Shown: in pieces, positions 6,918-12,763 of the stretch
How the letters are laid out: every line of letters begins with the position of its first letter
Numbering within the stretch: position 1 is the first letter of the stretch
From: Candidatus Woesearchaeota archaeon
GTDB taxonomy: Archaea; Nanobdellota; Nanobdellia; Woesearchaeales; GW2011-AR4
Assembly: GCA_016185955.1 (NCBI GenBank)
Contig: JACPMQ010000025.1
Location: forward strand, 1 to 15,572
DNA: 15,572 nt
Reading direction: 5' to 3'
The notes under the pieces: model-generated
Told to the model about the DNA's origin: nothing
The model's input: only the letters and a program-made list of their open reading frames with translations
Database searches by the model: none
Position numbers and translations under genes: made by a program

Positions 6918-7922
6918 TCAAATCCCATAAACAGTCTGCCTTGCATCATTAAGGTAAGGATGCTGGCTTATCATGTTTTTTTGCAAAAGCAGCTCTAATG
7001 CATACCTTACTGTCCTTTCTGGAAGGTTTGTAGCAGAGATTATCTCTTTCTGCGTCAAATTGCCTTCGTATGTTAATATTTTATAGATTAATTTCGCGCT
7101 TGGCGGAATACCTTTTATGTTTGATGGCAATACAGCAGATGTCCTTTTCTTCAGCTTTTTCTCTATTGAATACTCTTTTGAAAATTGAATAAACAAAGCG
7201 TCATATTTAGACTTTTCAATCTCTATTGCTTTGCTCTTTAATGGAACCCGGACATCTCCGTCCATAATAACCACAGGAGAAGAAGCCTGAACATCTGCTA
7301 TTATTATTGATGATTTATCAGAAACAATCACTGTTGTCTTTTTTTCCAATGAAGCTATTGGCGTTACAGACAATATTTCAGGCTCGTCTAGTATTATAGG
7401 CCCATGTGCAGAAAAAGTGTAGCCAGTGCTTCCTGTTGGAGTGGAAATTATGATTCCGTCTGCGCTGTCTTTCCATATATGGTTTCCATTTACATTCAAT
7501 GAATACCTCATCAATGAAGCGCTCTTTGCAGGAAAAATGCCTATGTCATTCAATGCAGGATATTTCTGGCTTTCATTGAACTTGGCTACAATCCTCGATT
7601 TTTTCTGGATATTGTATTTTTTCCTTTCAATTAAGTCTATATGCTGCTGAAATGATGCAGCATCTGACTGAGCTAAAAAGCTCTGCATTGAAGCAATTCC
7701 CAATAAAGGAATCTGTTTTTTTCCAAGACTGCGGAATGTTTCAAGTATAAAATTATCATCGCCTACTGCTAATATACAATCAGTGTTACTTTCTGATATT
7801 TTTTTGCCCCCAACAATGTTTTCATCTGCCTCAAATTCAAGATTCTTTTTTTTTAAGTAAGAAATTACTTTTTTTGCAAGCTCTATTGATTCGTAGTTGC
7901 TTTTGCAAGTTAGGTAATACAT
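6918..7922 (-). CDS. NAD kinase-like protein with C-terminal winged helix
   Basis: 334 residues, longer than a plain archaeal NAD kinase because of an extra DNA-binding-like domain. NAD kinase makes NADP from NAD. Residues 1-255 carry the family signatures: 'AVGDDNFIL' (52-60) where GGDGT is usual, 'ALND' (123-126) for the usual NE/ND motif, and a textbook 'STPTGSTGYTFSAHGP' (160-175). A beta-rich C-terminal part includes DGD at 221-223. Residues about 275-331 form a winged helix ('LTQKEIISATNLPERTVRYALE' region, then a wing 'DARQTVYGI') of MarR/TrmB-like style. Asp55 of the GGDG motif is kept, but the second Gly is Asp and Thr is Asn, so kinase activity is uncertain. The gene is divergent from nadA-nadC with a palindrome between. 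It could be an NAD-sensing regulator, a bifunctional enzyme-regulator, or simply a kinase with an added domain. Confidence 0.85.
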   Translation of the reverse strand: MYYLTCKSNYESIELAKKVISYLKKKNLEFEADENIVGGKKISESNTDCILAVGDDNFILETFRSLGKKQIPLLGIASMQSFLAQSDAASFQQHIDLIERKKYNIQKKSRIVAKFNESQKYPALNDIGIFPAKSASLMRYSLNVNGNHIWKDSADGIIISTPTGSTGYTFSAHGPIILDEPEILSVTPIASLEKKTTVIVSDKSSIIIADVQASSPVVIMDGDVRVPLKSKAIEIEKSKYDALFIQFSKEYSIEKKLKKRTSAVLPSNIKGIPPSAKLIYKILTYEGNLTQKEIISATNLPERTVRYALELLLQKNMISQHPYLNDARQTVYGI

Positions 7923-7929
7923 GCCTATA
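7922..7929. promoter_or_regulatory. Extra half-site matching the NAD-gene palindrome
   Basis: The bases tgcctata repeat the outer eight bases of the right arm of the palindrome at 7963-7983 in the same orientation. They overlap the first base of the NAD kinase start codon, which is also the expected transcription start of this leaderless gene, so a protein bound here would block initiation. Confidence 0.4.
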
Positions 7930-7942
7930 ACTAATGCTTTTA

Positions 7943-7952
7943 TATTTAAATA
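7943..7952 (-). promoter_or_regulatory. TATA box for the NAD kinase-HTH gene
   Basis: The sequence tatttaaata is centred about 25 bases before the ATG at 7922, giving a leaderless start. It lies between the half-site at 7922-7929 and the palindrome at 7963-7983. Confidence 0.6.
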
Positions 7953-7962
7953 ACTTGCTGTG

Positions 7963-7983
7963 TATAGGCAAATTTTGCCTATA
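7963..7983. promoter_or_regulatory. Perfect 10-1-10 palindrome between nad promoters, candidate operator
   Basis: The left arm tataggcaaa and the right arm tttgcctata are exact reverse complements around a single central T. The palindrome sits in the 142-base divergent gap, 11 bases upstream of the NAD kinase TATA box and about 40 bases upstream of the nadA TATA box. A homodimeric winged-helix regulator would fit such a site. As a hairpin in RNA it would have almost no loop, so a DNA-level role is more likely. Function is inferred from position and symmetry only. Confidence 0.55.
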
Positions 7984-8022
7984 TTTTTGTTTTTTGTGGA
8001 TTTATTGCCTCATTAGATAATT

Positions 8023-8031
8023 ATTTTAAAA
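8023..8031 (+). promoter_or_regulatory. TATA-like box for nadA-nadC
   Basis: The sequence attttaaaa is centred about 38 bases before the nadA ATG, predicting a leader of roughly 10-12 bases. It is the best candidate in the gap on this strand. nadC follows nadA by 30 bases and probably shares this promoter. Confidence 0.4.
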
Positions 8032-8064
8032 GCCTTTTTTATCATTAAAAATTCATCATAAAAA

Positions 8065-8472
8065 ATGCAGCTTCATCAACCAATACTGGAAAACAATCAA
8101 AAGCTTATACAGCTTGTGCTTGAATTAAAAAGGCAAAGGAATGCTGTAATCTTAGTGCATAATTACCAGAATCCGGAAATGTACAGGATAGCGGATTTTA
8201 TAGGCGATTCTTTAGGTCTGTCACAGCAAGCTGAAAAAACTGACGCTGATGTTATCTTGTTTTGCGGCGTTAAGTTTATGGCAGAAACCGCAAAAATATT
8301 AAATCCAAAAAAAATTGTTTTGCTGCCTACTTTGGAAGCAGGATGCTCGCTTGCCGATATGGCGCTTCCATCACAGCTTGAGAATATAAAAAAAATGCAT
8401 CCAAATGCTGCTGTTGTAAGCTATGTTAATACAAGCGCTGAGATAAAGGCAATGTCAGACATATGCAAATAA
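8065..8472 (+). CDS. nadA: Quinolinate synthase NadA, N-terminal part of a broken gene
   Basis: NadA is a 4Fe-4S enzyme that condenses iminoaspartate with dihydroxyacetone phosphate to quinolinate, the first dedicated product of NAD synthesis. This 135-residue piece has 'VHNYQNPEMYRIADFIGDSLGLS' with the substrate His32 and Tyr34, 'FCGVKFMAETAKIL' (66-79), 'AGCSLADM' (92-99) whose Cys94 should be the first cluster ligand, and 'SYVNTSAEIKAMSDIC'. It then hits TAA after one more codon. The family normally continues here with a TSxNA helix and a PDxNLG loop, and both are absent. The rest of the gene resumes at about 8463 in the -1 frame. As written the piece cannot be active, because two of three cluster cysteines lie in the second part. 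Confidence 0.85.
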   Translation: MQLHQPILENNQKLIQLVLELKRQRNAVILVHNYQNPEMYRIADFIGDSLGLSQQAEKTDADVILFCGVKFMAETAKILNPKKIVLLPTLEAGCSLADMALPSQLENIKKMHPNAAVVSYVNTSAEIKAMSDICK

Positions 8473-8882
8473 TCTTGTGGGACGGTTATTGCTTTGTGCA
8501 TGATAAGCTAAATGCAAAAATGCTTATGGACTTGAAGAAAAAAAATCCCGAGGCAAAGATAATAGCGCATCCTGAATGCAAGGAAGACATACTGCATATT
8601 TCTGATCATATTTGCGGCACAGGAGGAATGGCAAAATTTGCAAATTCAAGCGGAGCAAAAGACTTCATTGTAGTTACAGAGTGCGGCATGACTGAAAAAT
8701 TAAGGGAAGATGTTCCAAATAAAAATTTTTATTCATTCTGCAATATTTGCCCATACATGAAATCAACTACTTTGCCTTTGGTTGTAAAGTCTTTAGTGCA
8801 TAATCAGCATGAAATAAATTTGCCAAAAGAAATAATAGCAAAAGCAAAAAAAGCCATCGACAGAATGATGGAAGTGAATTAG
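8463..8882 (+). CDS. nadA: Quinolinate synthase NadA, C-terminal part of a broken gene
   Basis: 139 residues in the -1 frame relative to the first part. It begins at the family strand 'IILWDGYCFVH'. Cys10 there and Cys96 in 'NICPYMK' are 86 residues apart, the interval I recall between the second and third cluster ligands in studied NadA proteins. Other expected motifs are 'AHPEC' (35-39), 'GTGGM' (52-56), 'TECGM' (72-76) and the C-terminal 'INLPKEIIAKAKKAIDRMM'. Counting from Cys94 of the first part to Cys10 here leaves about 35 residues missing (roughly 100-110 bases, not a multiple of three). The ATG at 8463 is probably an accident of the junction, not a true start. Confidence 0.8.
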   Translation: MQIILWDGYCFVHDKLNAKMLMDLKKKNPEAKIIAHPECKEDILHISDHICGTGGMAKFANSSGAKDFIVVTECGMTEKLREDVPNKNFYSFCNICPYMKSTTLPLVVKSLVHNQHEINLPKEIIAKAKKAIDRMMEVN

Positions 8883-8912
8883 CCCAAATCCATAAAAAAT
8901 AAATTAAATCAA

Positions 8913-9524
8913 ATGGACGAAAAAAGAAAAAAGCTTGTTTTAGAATTCTGGGACAGAAGCAATGTTCTGAATTTAGAAAATAAAGAATACCTTTTATTTG
9001 TTAAAAGGGTGATTAATGAAAAACTTAGAGAGGATATTGGGAAAGGAGACATAACAACAAATTCGCTAATAAGCAAGAATGCGCAAGCAAAAGCCGTTGT
9101 AATTGCAAAGCAAAACGGCATAGTTGCAGGAATTGATGAATCTTCGCTTTTATTCGAAAATTGCAGAATTGCCAAAAACAAAACTAATGGGGATATTGTT
9201 AAGAATAAGGAAATTATTTTTGAAGTGGCAGGAAACGCAAGAAAAATTTTAAGTTGTGAAAGAACTGCCCTTAATGTCATGCAGAGGATGAGCGGGATTG
9301 CTACATTAACATCTAACTTAAACAAAATTATAGAAAATAGATGCTTTATTATCGGGACAAGAAAAACTGCTTTTGGCATGATGGACAAGGCAGCAATATC
9401 TTGTGGAAAGGGGCTAACTCATAGAATTAATCTGAATGACGGGATACTTATTAAGGACAATCATCTGAAATTTTTAAACAATGATTTTGAAAAAAGCTTT
9501 TTGCAATTATGTTTGACAATATGA
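8913..9524 (+). CDS. nadC: Quinolinate phosphoribosyltransferase NadC, N-terminal part of a broken gene
   Basis: NadC joins quinolinate to PRPP to give nicotinate mononucleotide, the step after NadA. This 203-residue part contains 'KLREDIGKGDITT' (37-49), 'CERTALNVMQRMSGIAT' (115-131) and 'GTRKTAFGMMDKAAISCGKGLTHRINL' (148-174) with the PRPP and quinolinate-binding Arg/Lys/His set. It then has 'DGILIKDNHL' (176-185). From about residue 199 the frame leaves the family sequence and stops after a few codons. The strand with the EVEV-type motif and the helix before 'DNM' are missing. It starts 30 bases after nadA and most likely forms an operon with it. Confidence 0.85.
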   Translation: MDEKRKKLVLEFWDRSNVLNLENKEYLLFVKRVINEKLREDIGKGDITTNSLISKNAQAKAVVIAKQNGIVAGIDESSLLFENCRIAKNKTNGDIVKNKEIIFEVAGNARKILSCERTALNVMQRMSGIATLTSNLNKIIENRCFIIGTRKTAFGMMDKAAISCGKGLTHRINLNDGILIKDNHLKFLNNDFEKSFLQLCLTI

Positions 9525-9718
9525 ATCCAGAGCAAATTAAAAGCTCATTAATAAAAATAAAGAATATTCCAAAAACAGAAAATCTGCTTTTTGAGGCTTC
9601 TGGGAATATAACTCCGGATAACCTAAAAGAATATTCTATGACCGGCATTGATGTTTTGTCTTTAGGCTTTTTAACACATTCTGTCAATTTTTTTAATTTG
9701 TCTATGGAAGCTATGTGA
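9509..9718 (+). CDS. nadC: Quinolinate phosphoribosyltransferase NadC, C-terminal part of a broken gene
   Basis: 69 residues in the -1 frame. The sequence starts at 'MFDNMNPEQIK', which matches the family IMLDNMSPE strand-loop, and continues with 'FEASGNITPDNLKEYSMTGIDVLSLGFLTHSV'. This is the phosphate-binding end of the barrel, where ASGGIT is usual. Family proteins have about 30 more residues between the KDNH motif and the DNM motif, including an acidic EVEV segment, so roughly 90-100 bases are absent. The codon before ATG reads ATT, giving the expected I-M-F-D, so coding begins slightly upstream of the apparent start. Confidence 0.8.
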   Translation: MFDNMNPEQIKSSLIKIKNIPKTENLLFEASGNITPDNLKEYSMTGIDVLSLGFLTHSVNFFNLSMEAM

Positions 9719-9753
9719 TTGACAAAATTTCTTTCTGGCATTATTGCACAATA

Positions 9754-9762
9754 TTTTTAAAT
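9754..9762 (+). promoter_or_regulatory. TATA box for topA
   Basis: The sequence tttttaaat is centred about 26 bases before the topA ATG at 9784, predicting a leaderless transcript separate from the nad genes. Confidence 0.5.
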
Positions 9763-9783
9763 CAGATATATTTTTTCTAAATA

Positions 9784-10761
9784 ATGTATGAACTAATCAT
9801 AACAGAGAAGCCAAATGCCGCTAAAAAAATAGCAGAAGCTCTTGCAGACGGAAAAGCAATCAAGGAGAATATTAACGGCATTCCTTATTATAGGATTACG
9901 AGAGGCAAGAAAGACATAGTTGTAGCATGCGCTGTAGGGCATCTTTATGGGCTGGCTGAAAAAGAAAAGAAAAAATGGACGTATCCTATTTTTGACATTG
10001 AATGGAAGCCGGCTGCCGAAGTCAGCAAAAAATCGGCGTTTTCTAAAAATTATCTCAATGCAATAAAGAAGCTTGCTAAAGAAGCAAATGAATTTACCGT
10101 TGCATGCGATTACGATCAAGAAGGCTCTGTTATCGGCAAAAACATAATCTTATTTGCATGCAAAAGAAAAGATGCAAACAGGATGAAATTTTCTACCCTC
10201 ACTAAGCCAGACCTTGTGGAAGCTTATGAAAACAAAAGCAAACATCTAGATTGGCCGCAGGCAATTGCTGGTAATACAAGGCATTACCTTGACTTTTATA
10301 ACGGCATTAATTATTCAAGGGCATTAACCTCGTCAATAAAAACAGCAGGCAGCTTTAAATTAATGTCCACAGGCAGGGTTCAAGGCCCTACTTTAAAGAT
10401 AATTGTTGACAGGGAAAAAGAGATAAAGGCATTCAAGCCAGTGCCTTTCTGGCAGATAGAATTGCAGGGAATTGTAACCAATTCTAATATTATTGCATGG
10501 CACAAGGAAGACAAGTTCTGGGAAAAAGAAAAAGCAGATAAGGTAATGGAAAAAGTAAAGAATGAAAAAAAAGCTTTTGTTATTAACGCAGAAAAAAAAC
10601 AGTTCCAGCAGTTAGCTCCTGCGCCATTTGATCTTACAACTTTTATTCCAATTTGGCTAAAAACCTGCTTTCAAGGAAATTATTGCAGCCTAATAATGGC
10701 AAAAAAACAGATCCTGCGCATCCGGCTATTTTTCCCACTGGAATTTTTCCTGCAGATATAA
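9784..10761 (+). CDS. topA: Archaeal type IA DNA topoisomerase, N-terminal part of a broken gene
   Basis: Type IA topoisomerases relax negative supercoils by cutting one strand through a tyrosine-phosphate link. This part has the TOPRIM domain: Glu8 in 'IITEKP' and the D109-Y-D111-Q-E113 metal site followed by 'GSVIGKNI'. It continues with 'FSTLTKPDLVEAY', 'RHYLDFYNGINYSRALT' and 'STGRVQGPTLKIIVDRE' (195-211), all typical. Family identity ends at 'APAPFDLTTF' (about residue 287). The last 38 codons are out-of-frame readthrough to TAA. In an intact enzyme this is followed by a helix and then the catalytic SYPRT(S/D)S motif. That motif is in neither part, so no combination of the two could cleave DNA. 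Confidence 0.85.
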   Translation: MYELIITEKPNAAKKIAEALADGKAIKENINGIPYYRITRGKKDIVVACAVGHLYGLAEKEKKKWTYPIFDIEWKPAAEVSKKSAFSKNYLNAIKKLAKEANEFTVACDYDQEGSVIGKNIILFACKRKDANRMKFSTLTKPDLVEAYENKSKHLDWPQAIAGNTRHYLDFYNGINYSRALTSSIKTAGSFKLMSTGRVQGPTLKIIVDREKEIKAFKPVPFWQIELQGIVTNSNIIAWHKEDKFWEKEKADKVMEKVKNEKKAFVINAEKKQFQQLAPAPFDLTTFIPIWLKTCFQGNYCSLIMAKKQILRIRLFFPLEFFLQI

Positions 10762-11852
10762 ATGAGCGAGAAGAAAAAATTTATGATTTAATTGCCAAAA
10801 GGTTCATGGCTACTTTTGCAGAGCCTGCAGTGAGGGAAACAATGACAATTGAAATAGACTGCAAGAATGAAGCTTTTATTGCAAAAGGCACAAGAACAAT
10901 AGAAAAAGGATGGCATATCTTCTATGAGCCTTATGTCAAGCTCGAAGAAGAAGAGTTGCCTAAAGTAAACAAAAATGATGAAGTAACGGTGAAAAAAATA
11001 ATTTTGCATAGCAAAGAAACAGAGCCACCAAAGAGATACACTCCGGCTTCTATAATCAAAGAGCTTGAAAGAAGGAATTTGGGGACAAAATCAACAAGAT
11101 CCGAGATTATAGATACCTTGTTTAAGAGAGGCTACACAACAGGAAAGGCAATTGAAGCAACCGACTTAGGGATAAAAACAGTTGAGACGCTGGAAAAATA
11201 TTGCCCCAAGATAGTTGATGAAGAGCTTACAAGGCATTTTGAGAAGGAAATGGAATTGATAATGGAAGACAAAAGAAAAAGCCAAGACATACTTGATGAT
11301 GCCAGAAGAAAAATAGAGGAAATACTTTCTGATTTCAAAAAGCATGAGGAATATATTGGCAAGGAATTGCTGGAAGCAAACATTGAGACAAGAGATGAGC
11401 TGAGCAATTTGGGCAAATGCCCTAAGTGCGATGAAGGAGAGCTTCACATGAGAAAGGGCAAATATGGAAGCTTTATCGCATGCAATAAATATCCGGAATG
11501 CAAAACAACATTTTCCCTGCCTTCAAATGCTTTAATAAAGCCTGCGCAAAAAATATGCGAAAAATGCAGCTATCCTATGGTATTAGCTATCAAAAAAGGC
11601 AAGAAGCCGATGGAATTCTGTATAAACCCAAAATGCCCGAGCAAGCACGTGGAGGGTGATGCTGGCAGGCAAGCAAAAGATATTGCAAAAGGCATTATAG
11701 AAAAAGAATGTCCAAAATGCAAAGAAGGAAAGCTTGTTTTGAGAAGCTCAATTTATGGGAAATTTTATGGATGTTCGCTTTATCCAAAATGCAGATACAC
11801 TGAAAAGCTGGGAGAAGGCCCTCTTAAACAGGATTTTGATAAAAAGGCGTAA
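10653..11852 (+). CDS. topA: Archaeal type IA DNA topoisomerase, C-terminal part of a broken gene
   Basis: 399 residues in the -1 frame. The listed start is a TTG, but family-like sequence ('NFYSNLAKNLLSRKLL') begins about five codons earlier, so this is a downstream fragment, not an independent gene. Typical motifs are 'GKKTDPAHPAIFPTG' (16-30), 'RYTPASIIKELERRNLGTKSTRSEII' (128-153) and 'LFKRGY'. Three zinc ribbons follow: C256/C259/C277/C283, C302/C305/C323/C328 and C353/C356/C374/C380, the archaeal layout. By comparison with the family about 55 residues are missing before this part, including the active-site tyrosine and the helix in front of it. The annotation as type IA topoisomerase is secure; its activity as sequenced is not. 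Confidence 0.85.
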   Translation: MAKNLLSRKLLQPNNGKKTDPAHPAIFPTGIFPADINEREEKIYDLIAKRFMATFAEPAVRETMTIEIDCKNEAFIAKGTRTIEKGWHIFYEPYVKLEEEELPKVNKNDEVTVKKIILHSKETEPPKRYTPASIIKELERRNLGTKSTRSEIIDTLFKRGYTTGKAIEATDLGIKTVETLEKYCPKIVDEELTRHFEKEMELIMEDKRKSQDILDDARRKIEEILSDFKKHEEYIGKELLEANIETRDELSNLGKCPKCDEGELHMRKGKYGSFIACNKYPECKTTFSLPSNALIKPAQKICEKCSYPMVLAIKKGKKPMEFCINPKCPSKHVEGDAGRQAKDIAKGIIEKECPKCKEGKLVLRSSIYGKFYGCSLYPKCRYTEKLGEGPLKQDFDKKA

Positions 11853-11891
11853 AAACCTTTGTGAACGGTAATAAAGCATTTTAAGGTTTTT
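11851..11891 (+). terminator. Inverted repeat after topA
   Basis: The arms aaaaacctt (11851-11859) and aaggttttt (11883-11891) can form a nine-pair stem that ends in a T run, directly after the topA stop. This is a plausible transcription end, with the T run as the archaeal signal. Confidence 0.4.
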
Positions 11892-11951
11892 CTGGCAAAA
11901 AAAAGCGTTTTTCACCAAAAGTTTATAAGGAAATTTATTTATAATCAAAGA

Positions 11952-11976
11952 TTCCACCAATAAAATATTAGTGGAA
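11952..11976. repeat. Palindromic element, intergenic copy (diverged)
   Basis: The arms ttccaccaata and tattagtggaa pair with one mismatch around aaa. The ttccac...gtggaa core is that of the exchanger copies, but the inner stem is AT-rich. It lies in the 230-base gap between topA and the lipoprotein gene. Confidence 0.5.
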
Positions 11977-12008
11977 ATTTTGTAGTGCAACGCTTACCAA
12001 CGTAACTG

Positions 12009-12038
12009 GTAAAAATTCCAGCGTGCTGGAATTTTTAC
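12009..12038. repeat. Palindromic element, intergenic copy
   Basis: The arms gtaaaaattccagc and gctggaatttttac are perfect complements around a two-base centre. The outer stem gtaaaaattcc is identical to that of the element at 6371-6415, while the inner stem differs. It lies just upstream of the lipoprotein promoter, so it could also act as a terminator of upstream transcription. Confidence 0.6.
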
Positions 12039-12051
12039 AGGACAGAAAACA

Positions 12052-12058
12052 TTATAAA
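12052..12058 (+). promoter_or_regulatory. TATA box for the exported thiol-protein cluster
   Basis: The sequence ttataaa is centred about 28 bases before the ATG at 12083, giving a leaderless start for the first gene. I see no equally good box before the next three genes, which suggests one promoter for the cluster. Confidence 0.5.
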
Positions 12059-12082
12059 CCAATATAAACAACTGAAAATAAA

Positions 12083-12283
12083 ATGAAGTACAAAACAATT
12101 TTATTATTGGTTTTGTTGGTTGGAATTGTAGTATTAGCTGGATGCAAGCAAAGCTCCACAGGCTATGCAACCTATAATCCGCAGCAAGGGCAGCAACAGC
12201 CTTATGTTGGCGGCGGCTGCGGAGTCGCGCCTGCAAGTAATTATGAGCCAGCTTCAACACAAGCTCAGGCTAACAGCCTATAA
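12083..12283 (+). CDS. Small lipoprotein with a GGGC motif
   Basis: 66 residues. A lysine, a hydrophobic stretch and a lipobox (L18-A-G-C21) mark a lipoprotein signal, so the mature peptide of about 46 residues would be lipid-anchored at Cys21 outside the membrane. The mature part is low in complexity (Q/P/S/A) with one more cysteine, Cys46, in 'YVGGGCGVAP'. The glycine-cysteine context recalls the MVGGC ends of two proteins further along the cluster. No family is recognised. It has a good leaderless promoter and is followed after 23 bases by the next gene on the same strand. It could be a small metal- or thiol-carrying partner of the thioredoxin-like proteins downstream, which is inference from position only. 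Confidence 0.65.
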   Translation: MKYKTILLLVLLVGIVVLAGCKQSSTGYATYNPQQGQQQPYVGGGCGVAPASNYEPASTQAQANSL

Positions 12284-12306
12284 TATGAAATTAAAACTTT
12301 CAAAAA

Positions 12307-12744
12307 ATGGCTTTAAGCAAAGACGAGCAAAAAGAGCTTAAGCAGCATAGCATAAGCTCTAATAAACCTCAGCTGAACCAGCCAATAAAAAAGTCAAGAA
12401 AATGGCTCATAGTAAGCGTATTATCAATAATATTGGTTTTAAGCGTGATAATAAGTTTTGCAGTGGTTAATGCAAACAAGCCAAGCCCTTACGATGGGCT
12501 TGCAAAATGCCTTACAAGCAAAGGCGCAGTCATGTATGGCGCTATGCAGTGGTGCAAATACACCCAAGGGCAAAAGGCAATGTTTGGCAATTCATTTAAG
12601 TACATAAACTACAAGGAATTTACTGAATTTCCTGAAAAGTTTGGCAAGATTAAAAAAACTCCGACATGGATAATAAACGGAATGGCTGTCGAAAACGCGC
12701 AGCCAATTGAAAAGCTTGCGCAGCTTTCAGGCTGTAAAATTTGA
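12307..12744 (+). CDS. Membrane-anchored thioredoxin-fold protein with a CxxT site
   Basis: 145 residues. A basic N-terminus is followed by one membrane span (33-54), then a short thioredoxin-fold domain outside. The domain resembles those fused or next to VKOR proteins: 'AKCLTSKGAVMYGAMQWCKYTQ', 'FGNSFKYINY' and 'TPTWIINGM' (cis-Pro119), ending 'LSGC'. In relatives the active site is WCxxCQ. Here it is W82-C83-K-Y-T86-Q, so the resolving cysteine is replaced by threonine. The second conserved cysteine pair position after 'INY' is also lost. Cys68 and Cys143 remain. A monothiol site suits disulfide isomerisation, glutathione-like mixed disulfides or metal transfer better than disulfide formation. 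It lies between the lipoprotein and the triple thioredoxin gene. Confidence 0.75.
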   Translation: MALSKDEQKELKQHSISSNKPQLNQPIKKSRKWLIVSVLSIILVLSVIISFAVVNANKPSPYDGLAKCLTSKGAVMYGAMQWCKYTQGQKAMFGNSFKYINYKEFTEFPEKFGKIKKTPTWIINGMAVENAQPIEKLAQLSGCKI

Positions 12745-12753
12745 ACTCAAAAA

Positions 12754-12760
12754 AGAGGTT
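12754..12760 (+). promoter_or_regulatory. Ribosome binding site deciding the triple-thioredoxin start
   Basis: The bases agaggtt lie three bases before the ATG at 12764. They favour this start over an in-frame ATG at 12707, which lies inside the preceding gene. Confidence 0.5.
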
Positions 12761-12763
12761 AAA

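Noticed and set aside
8909..9388. 159-codon hydrophobic open frame on the minus strand
   Set aside because: It lies wholly antisense to clear NadC coding sequence and is explained by AT-rich antisense codons giving Leu, Ile and Phe.
8440..10665. Programmed -1 ribosomal frameshifting in nadA, nadC and topA
   Set aside because: A frameshift would rejoin the frames without loss, but conserved segments of about 30-55 residues are absent at each junction, and I see no slippery heptamer with a downstream structure.
11132..11447. Open frames antisense to topA
   Set aside because: They are shadows of the conserved topoisomerase C-terminal coding sequence and have no promoter or family motifs.
12707..12763. 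A longer start for the triple thioredoxin protein at 12707
   Set aside because: It would overlap the end of the preceding gene, and the ATG at 12764 has a nearby ribosome binding site and begins the His-rich tail naturally.
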